Made by a program: the position numbers and the translations under genes. 64,000 nt of DNA from contig CAMPET010000016.1 of NCBI GenBank assembly GCA_946803715.1, forward strand, positions 465,093 through 529,092, written 5' to 3'. Each line of letters opens with the position of its first letter. The first letter of the stretch is position 1. Source of the DNA: Beroe ovata. Lineage: Eukaryota > Ctenophora > Nuda > Beroida > Beroidae. The notes under the pieces are model-generated. The model searched no databases. It was given only the letters and a program-made list of their open reading frames with translations, and was not told the DNA's origin. Positions 1 to 11,469 of the stretch are shown piece by piece.

Positions 1-286
1 GTGTGTCACGCACTGTCATGTAGAAATGATACTCACGTGAGAAATACTCATGAAAAGCTTCATGTGTGTGTGAGTCTGTGTGAGTGTGAGTGTGTGGTAA
101 TGAATTGGTGTCACGTGTGACATTTTTAATGTGAACGCGCAACTATCTGCACGAATAGATATGTGCAATGGGAAATGTGTAGCGACACTGCTAGTGCACA
201 TATGTGACTTGACACAATGCGACGCTAAGTGAACACTGAGTATTGACACCCGTGACACATGTGTGACACCTCTTCTCACCCCTCAG

Positions 287-755
287 AGCCAGTGTTGGGA
301 TGGTGTCTGAGGACATCGAGGCACAAACAATGATATCCAGTGTTGAGGACACTCCTAAAGCTGTCAAGGTATGCACTGGAGCAACAATAATTTATACGGA
401 GCAACAGCATATGAAATGAAGCAACATTGTTCGGTATAGAAGACCATTTTGTGGGATGGAGCAAAATTTTTTTGAGCAACACGGATTTGTTGAATGCTAA
501 TTCACACTGTTAAATTCGCGATTCTTGTCTCAGGATGTAAAACTCCATTTCACTCCCACAGGAATGGTTGGCGGCCACGTTCACGAAGCAGATATTCGGC
601 CGCCGCCAGACCGTCGAGCCGCCTAAATTCCGGAGTATAGTGCAGGCGGTGCGGGCGAGCATGTATGTGGACAAGATCACGAGGAAAGCATCGCAAGCAA
701 ATATCTCCATAACCCCTGCTTCAGCTATGTTACAGGTTTAGTGTGTGTGTGTGCG

Positions 756-792
<37 letters not shown>

Positions 793-3700
793 GTATGTGT
801 GTCAGTAGCTATCTCACATACCCAACCTCACAAACTCATGTGCCAGGAGGATTTGAACAAGTGGGATATAGACGTATTCAGATATGACACACTGACGAAC
901 AACAAACCATTCCGGGGTCTGTTCGGTGAGGTGTTACAGAGATACGGTCTCATAAAGAGGTTCAAGGTGAGAGCGAGGGAGGGATCGTTACCATGGTTAC
1001 ATGGTTACAAGACTGCATGTGACTGACCCCATTCCATGACGTGATGCACTGGAACCTCTCTTTTCACACCTAAGCCGTTTCACCTACACCACTCTTCTAC
1101 TTTTCACTGAGACCAATTTCTACCCACCACTGACACCACTCTTTAACGCTTCACTGACGCCACTTTTTGACCCATGTAACAACTGAATGACACCCCCCTC
1201 AATCCCCCAGATTAATCTGAATCACCTGGAGAACTATTGCGCCCTGGTGGAGCAAGGTTACGGGCTACACGGTAACCCGTACCATAACGCTGTGCATGGT
1301 GCAGATGTGCTCATTACCACCCACAACCTCATATCCTCCACGGGATTCGCTTCCTGGATGACGGATATTGAGATAATGGCACTGCTTTTCGCTGCAATGG
1401 TACATGATGTCGAGCATACGGGCACTACCAACAACTTCCACATTTGTACCAGGTAACGTGCTTTAACAGTGAACATTGTGTCACTCATGACATGGTCACA
1501 CAAAGTAATTAGTATCATTGAATGGTCAGAGATCATGTTATGATGCCACTGAGTTGCCACATACGGTTATCCAGGGCTGATAAACCTCAATGCTCATTTG
1601 AGCTTTGATGATCTGGGTTTTTCACATTAAGTTCTCTTCAGCTCTCCTCTGACCATACTCTACAACGACCGCTCGGTTCTCGAGAATCATCACATTAGCA
1701 CAGCTTTCCGATACTTCCAGAATGAGGAATCCAACCCTTTCTCAAAACTGTCCAAAGATGATTTCAGGTGAGAATAACAGTGTTATCCCCCTAACTGAAA
1801 CAGTGAATGGCGCTGCAGCAGTAACTAGCAGTGCTCCACTGCAGTGCTCCACTGCAGTGCTCCACTGCAGTGCTCCACTGCAGTACCCAATATGACTGAT
1901 ATACGAGATGATCTCCCTATCTCTGAACTCTCTACCCTGTATAATATCCCCCTCCCTCTCCAGAGAGATGCGTGGTATTGTGGTGGAGGCTGTTCTTGGT
2001 ACTGATATGAGTGCCCACTTCACTCAGATAAAGAACATGCAGAACGCACTCTTCACTCCCGCAACGTGAGTAAAACCCGCCCCCCCCCCCCGGTTTATAC
2101 AGCCCGCCAAATACAGCCCGCCCGATTGATTATGCAGCCTGTTATACTCGGTCAGTATCATGATGTCGCGGCTGAGAAACATGCTAACTGCAAGTTCTTA
2201 CATTGAAAAATGAAATGATGCCAGATATCCTGGTGTTCTTGGCTCATTTCTAGTCCGAGTTCAATTGTCGGAAATAACGACAATTCACATATTTTAATCA
2301 CCTCACTATATTTAATCACCTCACTCATATTTTAATCACCTCACTATTCACTATAATACTAACACATGAATAATTTGCATAAGTGTTAGCTGGGATACAC
2401 AAGCACCTTATCGTGGGTTTTTCCATTTTCTGTTCCATGTCTCGCATACACTGAGGGGAAGAAGCATGATTCAGGGTTTGTCAGAGCATGGTTACCTGAG
2501 TCAGTGTGAGCATAGCCACTATAACAAGATTGACACAGGAGCCCCCTATTCTGCTTGTAATCTATATCATAAGTATCGGGGCATTGTCTACAACGGAATG
2601 AGACATTCCAAACCATAGAACTTGAAGTACCGTTATGTCTGAGCTATGCTTCTCATAGAGCACTGGGATAAACCTTGTATAGCACTCGGCAAGGATTCTA
2701 CTGTTGTCCATAGATGCTAGGACATGTTGAGCCCACGCTGCAATCTGCATGCGTCTCTACTGTGCAGGTCTTCACTTTTCATAGTGCTCTCTGTTCTATG
2801 TCTCCACTGGAAGCCCGCCAATTGCCCGCTGGCCCGCCCTGCTGCCCTCAATGTCGGGTCACTGCTGAGTCGATATCCGGATATCCCAGCTAACACTCTG
2901 ACTCCCCAAGAGGGTCAAAGGACAAAGCAGCATTCTTCAGTGTGAATCGCAACACAGCACTGACCCTTATTCTGCACTGTGCTGACATCTCCCATCCGAC
3001 CAAAGAGTGGAAACTTCACAAGAAATGGACAGATAACCTAATGGAGGAGTTCTTCATACAGGTTTGTACCACGTACTTCATGTGACACGTGCTGTTTGTG
3101 ACATTGTGTGACCGCGCGCGCAGACAGTGACACGTGTCCTTGTTGTCAGGGAGATCAAGAGACAGAGTTAGGACTGCCCAACTCCCCACTTTGTAACCGC
3201 TTGGAGACACTCATTCCAGAGAGTCAAGTTGGTTTTATCGACTTCATCATCACGCCCAGCATGACCCTCCTGGGCGACATGTTCGATGCCCTGCTTCTCG
3301 TCCACGCTGAGGAATCGGACAAGGACGGGAATAAAAATGTGAGATTTCTTGTCTGTTTCTGTTTTTGTCCAATCTTATTCTCATGATGACTGAGTAATCT
3401 CTGATATATATAGTCTGTGTGTGAGTGTGCTTGTCTATCTGATTCTGTGTGTGTGTGTGTGTGTGTGTGTGNATGATTTCGAGGATAAAATCACTCGTGA
3501 CTGTTGCAGCAGAGAGCAAGCCCACTATGGTAATGAATATGTGGTTAAGATTATGCAATGACTAAGATTACGGTGCAGCCTTGTATATGTAGTTTAGAGT
3601 GTCAATGTCATGGAGCATTTTGTAAGCAGTTTAATAGTGTTGTTGTCAAGTGGTTGCTACGCAGTTATTATGTGGTTGCTATGTAGTTATCTAGTGGTTG

Positions 3701-4167
3701 CTATGCAGTCGCACATGGTTGCTATGCAGTATGGAGTTTTTACCTCGTATCATCATAGCACGAAGTGAAGGTGAAAAGGCCGTGGGAAGGGCGGCTAGCA
3801 GAGAACCGAGCTCGATGGAAAAGTCTGGTAACTCCCAAAGGTGAGAGCTCCGATTAAATATTTGATCTCCACAAGTTGATCTTGTAGCTGTCCTCTGTAT
3901 CTGTTCACTTGCCACGCGCTTTCAGAAGAGGCCCCTGTAACGAATGGGAGAATTTCTGAAGATGAGTGTGAAGGAAAGGAGAAGGAAAAACCATCGTCAA
4001 ATGGACCCTCGCAACGGAACAGCACCGTGTCCAAGCCACCTTCCAGTAATAGTTCGAGAGACCATGAGCCGCCACCCAAAACATCCAGCTCACCGACGCT
4101 GCCGTCAGTAGCTCCCGCCACCTCGGCGAGTGATGGAGGAACGGCCGTTTCGCGGAGCAATGATTGA
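287..4167 (+). CDS. PDE1: Calcium/calmodulin-dependent cyclic nucleotide phosphodiesterase 1 (5' end outside window)
   Basis: Hydrolyses cAMP and cGMP; the family is activated by calcium-calmodulin in the cytosol. Ten exons in consistent phase: 287-368, 562-735, 847-966, 1211-1452, 1642-1767, 1964-2065, 2941-3061, 3150-3338, 3759-3840, 3926-4167 (stop TGA). Together they give about 493 residues. Exon 2 reads EWLAATFTKQIFGR, the PDE1 segment before the catalytic domain. Exon 4 carries the PDE metal-binding signature HDVEHTGTTN, and exon 5 continues with ILYNDRSVLENHH. Exon 7 has ADISHP with the metal-binding aspartate, and exon 8 has SQVGFIDFI. Exon 9 encodes a WEGRLAENRARWKSL helix matching the conserved PDE1 C-terminus. 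The last exon is a Ser/Pro-rich tail. The calmodulin-binding N-terminus and start codon lie upstream of the window. PDE1 fits better than other PDE families because of the exon 2 and exon 9 sequences. Confidence 0.93.
745..800 (+). repeat. (GT)n microsatellite in PDE1 intron
   Basis: A GT-rich simple repeat starts a few bases after the exon 2 splice donor at 736. Apparent open frames through it are low-complexity Cys-Val strings and not genes. Confidence 0.9.
1820..1885 (+). repeat. 13-bp minisatellite in PDE1 intron
   Basis: Four copies in tandem of the unit CAGTGCTCCACTG, followed by a partial copy, lie in the intron between exons 5 and 6. The unit contains CTGCAG-type self-complementary sequence. 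Confidence 0.85.
2066..2940 (+). other. Long PDE1 intron
   Basis: This intron separates exons 6 and 7. It holds a poly-C run near 2079-2092 and short direct repeats of an AATCACCTCACTAT motif at about 2290-2350. I see no further coding exon with the right phase; small open frames here have no recognisable domain. Confidence 0.6.
3640..3735 (+). repeat. Degenerate tandem repeat of a GTGGTTGCTATGCAGT-like unit
   Basis: Four to five imperfect copies of a roughly 20-base unit with the core GGTTGCTA(T/C)G lie in the intron before PDE1 exon 9. The core resembles a half site of an RFX X-box. A functional role is not shown. Confidence 0.7.
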
Positions 4168-5000
4168 GAACCTGTGTTTTGACATTTTGTTGTTGTTCAT
4201 GTTGTGTACATCAAGTTCTATCACGAAGAGGAAGAATGGATGAAGAATGTGGCGGCTATCTGCATCAGTTTGTGATCAGTTACGACTATGAAAACTTGCG
4301 AGAGAGATACTTTTATAACAAAAAACTGCTGGGGAGCATGGTTTCACTTTCAGACATGAGATGCTGATTTCTGCCCTTGTAATGTTGAGATAACCATTCT
4401 TTCTTGAGATTCCTAACACAGTCGAGAATTCTGTCATTTTAGATTGCGGATCATGCTGTTGGTATTTCCTTTATCGTCGTGAAACTGATGCATGATCATG
4501 AAATCAGTCATATTCTGCCTGGGAACCGATAAAGATGGTTTTGATTGGTCTATTCTATTTCTATTCGTAGGCACTCTGAAATTTGGCTATTTATTTCCAG
4601 AAGAATAGAGTAATAGAAATGCTAAATTGTCTAACAGTATTACTTTAGACAATTACTTTAGTTACTTCTGTGACTTACATGGAATTGGAAATAGTATCAC
4701 CATTTTTCACTGAGGACTAAAGGACTTTAGGAGTTGAGTTTCTGCTTAATTTATCTTATGTCGAACCTCAGTTTTTTACTTTGACTTATACTAGCCATTA
4801 CCACTACCATGTACCAGGTTCGTTTCGAGTATCTTAAACCTAGAGTTACTGATACTGATAGTAAAGTGAAACTAAATGTGACAACATTTTTGGCATGTTG
4901 AACTGTATCAAATTGTAAATGTATATTTTATTTTTACAAATTAACACATAACAGAATCTCTGTGTCATTATGTCATTGGCGGTGTATTAGTATTACTGGC
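4168..5000. other. PDE1 3' flank, no gene seen
   Basis: AT-rich sequence after the PDE1 stop. The open frame at 4164-4367 starts inside the final exon in another frame and lacks any domain. It is probably 3' untranslated sequence followed by intergenic DNA. Confidence 0.5.
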
Positions 5001-5009
5001 GCGGGCGAT

Positions 5010-5910
5010 GTTAGACCGGCAGACCGCTGATGCCAGATGCAAGCTGGCAATGCTATAAAGACCGCTGAATCTGATGTAACTGCAAGCTTGTCAGATGTTA
5101 ATTACCTGACAGTGACTGTGCACACGTTGCGCGCCCCTGTTCTACTGATCCCTGTTCTTGCCAGGGATAAAATCCCGCCTGCAAGGGTAGGGTGAAATCC
5201 TACAACTCAGTGAACTGAAAAGTCGTAGAAAGGACCACGGAGACGTGACGCGCAGCTCTGGGCGCGCGTTGTCTGGCGATGCAAGCCGCTGTTTGAGGAT
5301 AAGTTTGAGCCGCGCGCGCGCAAAACGAAATCCTCGACAGGGTCCCGGTCTATACTCTATCATCGATCGACAACTGCTAGGGCACTAGCACCTAGCATAC
5401 GCGAAGCGAAACTCGCGTCGGGCCTATCGTGTGCACACGTACACGTTGCACGACGCACGTGCCCCTATTCAGTGCACTGACAAGTCTTAAAAATAAAATT
5501 AAAAACCACTCGCGCGGCGCGCTTGCCGCGCCCGCGCCGGATGTTATCTGTCCACTGTTTCTTGCGCGCGCGCCTTCATTGTTTCGGCCTTCGATGAAGG
5601 CGCGCAAGAAACACTAAACAGTGCAAGTGGACAGATAAGCGCGGTCAGGTTGGGTCACGCTACGTGGGAACAGCTTGTCTGCAGTCTCATGGCGACAGCG
5701 ATGCTAGACCACTGATGCAAGCCCAAAGCCGCGAGAATAAGTTTGTCGATCGATGATAGACCCTGTCGAGAATTTCGTCGCGCGCGGCGCAAACTTATTC
5801 TCAGACTTCGCGGCTTGCATCAGCGGTCTGGCATCGTCCGACAAGAATAAGTTTGCAATTGCACGCGCAGCGAAATTCTCGACAGGGTCTATCATCGATA
5901 GCAGATAGAC
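5010..5910. repeat. GC-rich palindromic repeat cluster (family A)
   Basis: The cluster contains modules seen again at 34430-34790, 48890-49640 and 58590-58900. One module has GATGCTAGACC, GCTGATGCAAGC, GAATAAGTTTG, a CGCGCGCG run, TTCTCGACAGGG and TCTATCATCGAT in that order. It occurs directly near 5268-5370 and twice, as an inverted pair, at 5695-5905. A second module, GATGTTATCTGTCCACTG plus TTTCTTGCGCGC, forms a hairpin with its inverted partner at about 5540-5635. No protein is encoded. The structure suits non-autonomous foldback or MITE-like elements nested in each other. Confidence 0.75.
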
Positions 5911-6542
5911 AAGGGAACAGCCTATCGTAGACAGGCAACAATTCATGCTGATAGTATCACAATCACATCGATTTTTAAGATGATTTTGTAAATGATGATT
6001 ATACGTCTAAAAATCTGTCAGTCTTTAATTTCATCGTCTTTCAAATTAAATTCAACTTTTATTCCTAACATTATGATTATGTAATTATAAACATCTGATA
6101 GTTAAATCTGAAAATCTGAACTCTAAAGTACAGAAATTATTCACGCACTCAAAGAATAAAGTGAAACTGAAAGTTGAACCAAGTTTTACTTTTACTAGAA
6201 AACATATTATTATTAGGCGCAGTGTCGCACTATCACATTAACATGGCAACTGTGAAGCTATGCTGCAGTCAGCAGTTCTTGTAGTCGTTGTCTAAAACTA
6301 AAAATATAAAGGCTAACCTAACGTAAAAACAAAACAAGAATAAGATAACATAAATAAGGTATAAACTTGGTAATAAATTACTATAGTTGTTTTAGATCGT
6401 GATATATATGGAACTTGTCGAAGTTCAGTTTAAGGATCACTGATCAGTCATCAGAGCTATGCTAGTAGTAGTAGCAATTTAAGGTAATTGTAAGTCTGTT
6501 GCAACTTCACAGCAAGTTACACTATCCTGCTCCGAGCTTGGA
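5911..6542. other. Intergenic AT-rich DNA between PDE1 and ABCB6
   Basis: This stretch contains neither recognisable exon nor RNA gene. The two flanking genes converge here, PDE1 from the left and ABCB6 from the right, so both 3' untranslated regions should lie in this interval or in the repeat cluster. Confidence 0.5.
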
Positions 6543-9500
6543 TCACGGTTTCTCTATGGCTCTGTCATCTGCCAGCTCCTCATTGCCTGACACCTGCTGA
6601 ACCCACATCTCACTGTACACACCATCCTCTATACTGAGCAACTCTTCGTGACTGAGGAGTAGTGTTACTGTCAACTGTCATATCAACTGTCATTATCATT
6701 ATCAAATGATACTGCGGGTGGGGGGGATACTGGACACAGATTATACCCAGGGGTTATATCCGCGTTTAGTTATAGTATAACTATACAACCAGTTATAGTT
6801 ACTGTGACCACTGTACTGGGGATACAATAATACCCAGGTGTTATGGTATTGGTAATTATAGTAATACAACCAGTAACAAGTGCATCATGACAGTGTATTA
6901 TTGTCCTGGAGTTGGGTAATTGTTTTGGGCTGCCATCTCAATTTCCCAATGACCACTCACCACACCCAAAATATGATAACTGATTAGTCAGTACTCGGTA
7001 TCGCAAAAGGTAGTGAGCAGTGAGCACAAATCAGTAGCCAAGCGGAACTCCGCTATCGGCTATTACAAGATGGACTACCAAGGTATGTCTCACAGCTCAC
7101 TTTGTTCTACGAACATTCGTTAGTAATAATTCCCGTGACAAAAGTCCCATTGTTACTCACGTTCCACGCTCGACAATCGTGCCCTCTTTCAGCACCAGGA
7201 TCTGGTGACAGTGGACAACTGTGGATAGTCTGTGAGCGATGATCAGCGAGGTCTTGCCTTCGCACACCTGGGAACAGGGGGGTCAGGCAGGGTTGTGGGG
7301 TTTGCATGCAAAGAGACACAAATTGTACTTGATGGCATGACAACAGAGAAATTGAAGTTGAGCAAATGATCCGCGTATAGAATCACTACACATGCCCAGA
7401 CTAATTGATTGTATGGGCTGTATAGTTATACCTTGTTGAGGGAAGCCTGGATGTTCCGTTCAGTGGTGGTGTCGAGAGCCGAGGTGGCCTCGTCCAAGAG
7501 GACCACCTGTGGAGACTTGAGCAGAGTTCGGGCAATTGCCACCCGCTGCTTCTCCCCGCCCGACAGTTTCAACCCGCGCTCACCAACTTTCGTGTCGTAT
7601 CCTGCGGAGGACGGGAGATAAGGTGGTAGGGGAGAGTGGAGGGATGGTGGATTGGTTAAGTTGGTGTCATTCTCATACTCGCGAGTTCCATTTACGATTT
7701 CACATTCAAAATAAGATTGCGGTCAGAAATGGGCCCAATTTGATAAAAATAATCACGACAGATTTCGCATTTCAAACATTGGTCTCGAAAAACCTCAATA
7801 AATTTTAAGTTTTCCATGAAACATGCTTATTCAACTTCAAGAGTTATAAATGATGAATTGCACAACTTATTCACAAAGTTTTAGATGATTAGAGTCTAGA
7901 GATAATCCACAGATGATTTTTAAAATGGCCCTCTCATTATCATAAATAAATTAAGTCGGTCAGTGTGGAAATTAATCGTCAAAATCAGCTTAAATCTGAT
8001 TCCTGATCTTCCAATTCCACAGTCCATGTCTAATTTCCAGTAGTTTGAATTCCGCCATTCAGATGATTCATTGACATGGTGCCGTTTCTCTGTCCTAGCA
8101 CCATATTTCTGAAGTGAATGTACATCCGCCGCACTTCAGTCCTCATGTTGGGTGTCGTGAGGATGTACGCTAGAGGTGACACCGACACTGACACCATCAT
8201 GACACCGTTAGCCAGGTCCACCACCAGGTATTGTGACACCTCGGTGTCATAGTAACGCTGCGGTACGAATATATGTGGTATCCATAGCAACGCAGAGAGA
8301 GTACTTAGAGTGAGAATGACTAGCACTGACCACGGTATTGCATCTAGTCCGATAGTCCTGAATTCCGAGAACTTTGTAGCCAGAGAAACTTGCTCGTTTT
8401 CAGATGTGTTAGACGGTCTTAGCTCGGTATTAGAGTTACCTTGGTTGGAGTTAGGTTTCGACTCGCCTTTGGAGTTCGCTTTAGAGTCTGATTTATTAGG
8501 CGATGCCGTTGAATATTTCTTCTTCATGTTGAGTTTTCTCCTCTTATGTTCATAGAGCACCTTGACAATAAGACAGTAGAGGAAGAGGACTAGTGAGAAT
8601 GGTACAATGTACCCGACCCCAACAAGGGCCCATCTGATCTGATCACACTGTCCATTCCCCATCACGCCATAGCTAGGTGTCGCATGGATCATTGAGTTGA
8701 GATGTCTAGCGTCCATCACACTACTCTCCCCCAAAGTGTGAATCTCACTGCTATAGGCAGGAGGGACTGTGCTGTAACCCTTGTTTTCCCTACCTATCAC
8801 ACAGTATCCACCCGATTTCAACTCTACGTTTATCCGCCACGAATACCGACATATCCCACCCAAGGGTAGACATGTCAGTCCCGTCAGTACTCCCATCACG
8901 ACGACCACAATCCCAGCCTGGGTCCTCAGATCTAACATCTTGTTGTACCGCAGTGGGTAAGAAGCACACACCCACCTAGCAGCGGTAACCATGACAACGC
9001 CATACCCTGGCAGAATGGTTGCCAGGTGCTCTAGTACACCAAGCATTGGACACTGGTTTGTAGTGTAAAGTTGCACCACGGGGGACACTATGAGCACGGC
9101 GACCAGTAACATCTGGAATGACGTGTACACCAGGAGGGAAAAGTAGAGTCTGAGTTCAGATCTGAAGTGTCGGAGGATGAGGTGAGAGAGGAGGAGCGAG
9201 GATAGAAGGAGGAGGATTGCACACGGTCCGATGATGATTTTAGAGAGGATGAGATGTCTGGAGAGAGCTCCTAGTTCTATTGTGGGCTGGACATAGTGTC
9301 CCCCCGTCCCCTCTGTTATGTAGTGAGATGAAGATGCTGTTTGGTAGGGTGCTGTCTTCATAGCGTGACCAGTGCTAATAGGAGATGGTTTATAGATGCA
9401 GGTTTAGGATACCGTGTTTTTATAATATGCGAATAGGGGCGGTCCGCAACACAGTCAGACTACAAAGTAGCCGGCTCCATCTTACTCATTGAAGTAAAGG

Positions 9501-11429
9501 GGCATCTATCATTGTGTTCCATAATGAGTGAATAGGGGCGTGTCACAAAATAGTACTATTTAGACAACAAAATGACCCATTTCCATCTATTTGAATGAAG
9601 GATAACCGACCATTGTGTTCTTTATGTAAGTCAAGAAGGGTGTGTCTCACAAAAGAAACACTGTTCAGACAACAAAATGACCGATTGTCATCTATTGGAA
9701 TGAATGAGCACCGAATAAAGGGGGGAACGAGGCACAGCAAGTCACAAATGAGTGTGCTGAACAACGCACCACTCACCACTACATTTCGCCTTCCAGTGAG
9801 CCACGAAATTCAATTACCGTTCATTGGTATGGTATTACGTAACGGTTAAAAATATAGACGGACAAAGTAACAAATTATTCCAAGCGGAAATCAGGGAAGG
9901 GGTGTTGGGGTGTAAACATTACCCCCACAACTGTGAGGAATGTTCCAAATAGCCGCCTTACAGACTATTAGGGGTGCGACTGTGACGGTCTCAATGCAAA
10001 GACCGCCCTTTACGATAGTGACTTATGAGCTGCTTCAATAGAGCAGGGGAAAATTCGATATCCTGAGAACTGACAACAGCTCTAGATAACCATGCAGTAC
10101 CTATTATAGAACTTGATAATATCGGGCAAAACATCACTGCAGTGAACGGGCTCCCTCATTTAGAGTTTAAACATTTCTAGTTGCAACTATGTCAGCTGCC
10201 AAGAACAACAACAACAACTATATCAAGGAATCTCTGAGATGTGATCTGCCAGCTGCAGCTTACGTCATACCTCATACACGCCAATGGGAATAATCCCAGT
10301 CATCCATCATGACGGCAATCGCGATCCAAATGATGTTCACCTATCATATATCACAAGCTTAACACACTCGTTCCATACATATATCAATCCAGACACGTTT
10401 TAAGTTGAGAGAAAATACAAGTGGTCCCCTCTAAATGCGGTAATTCGCGTTGTAGGATTTCCGATATAACGCCGTAGACTCCCGTGTAATTGTTGTAGAA
10501 TAACGGGAGCAGGGTCAGTTGGCGGGTGTTAAAAACAGCTATAGTTTGCACTACTACAGTAATTCTGTCCTAAGAGAGAATGATGATGCATCAATAAAAC
10601 AGCAGCAGAATTGAATGTCGTTTCTCACAGCTGATCCGTGAATTGTATACGATATTTAATCTCATTATAACTCGGTGATCCGCCTTGCGCGCGTCATTGA
10701 CGTTTGAAAATCGGAAAAGTGACGCTAGTTACAGTGCGTTTCATACGGCTTCCGCAGTTCAACACCCATCAGTTCGATCTCGATCCAGTACAAATATGAC
10801 AGTGTGCGTACCTGTCTACGATCCATATCATTTTATCACATAATCATCGGAAAGACAGCAAGTAATTATGTGTCAATATGGTAGCACGCAAAGAGGTAGC
10901 ACTACGTGAGATGAATGATTCCAAATGCTCAGTTGGAAATTCATAACGGCCAGCACTTTACAAATTCTGTAAGTCGAGAAAGGGGTTAAACATTGGAAAT
11001 TAGGAGTTTTTGCTGTCTTTATCCATGTCTGTATTTCTTGTTGATAGCTTGAAAATAACTTTAAAAGTGAATATTATTCTAAACTCAGGAGATCAAGTCA
11101 TGAATCATCCGCGACAGACAACTAAAAACAAATTCCTAAACCAAAGCCAGCGTTCGTCACTTTCAAACTAAACTAAAAAACCAGACACGGATGGAATTAA
11201 TAGACAAAAATAGCATCGATTAATATTCAATCGGAAAATTTCACAACTAAACAAAAACAATTGCAAGCGAAAATTGGAATTTAAACAAAGGAATAAATGT
11301 GGCGAAGGAATGATAATGTCAGTATAATTATATCACTCCCTAATTGAGGTAGACTGACATCAACTCGAAGTGCCAGGTTCGGATAAAATACCTACGAGAC
11401 AGATCATCTCTATATCCCCCTCACTTCCA

Positions 11430-11469
<40 letters not shown>

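Noticed and set aside
3508-3531. Possible mini-exon in the PDE1 intron between exons 8 and 9
   Set aside because: The AG/GT-flanked pieces have lengths that shift exon 9 out of the frame encoding the conserved PDE1 C-terminal helix.
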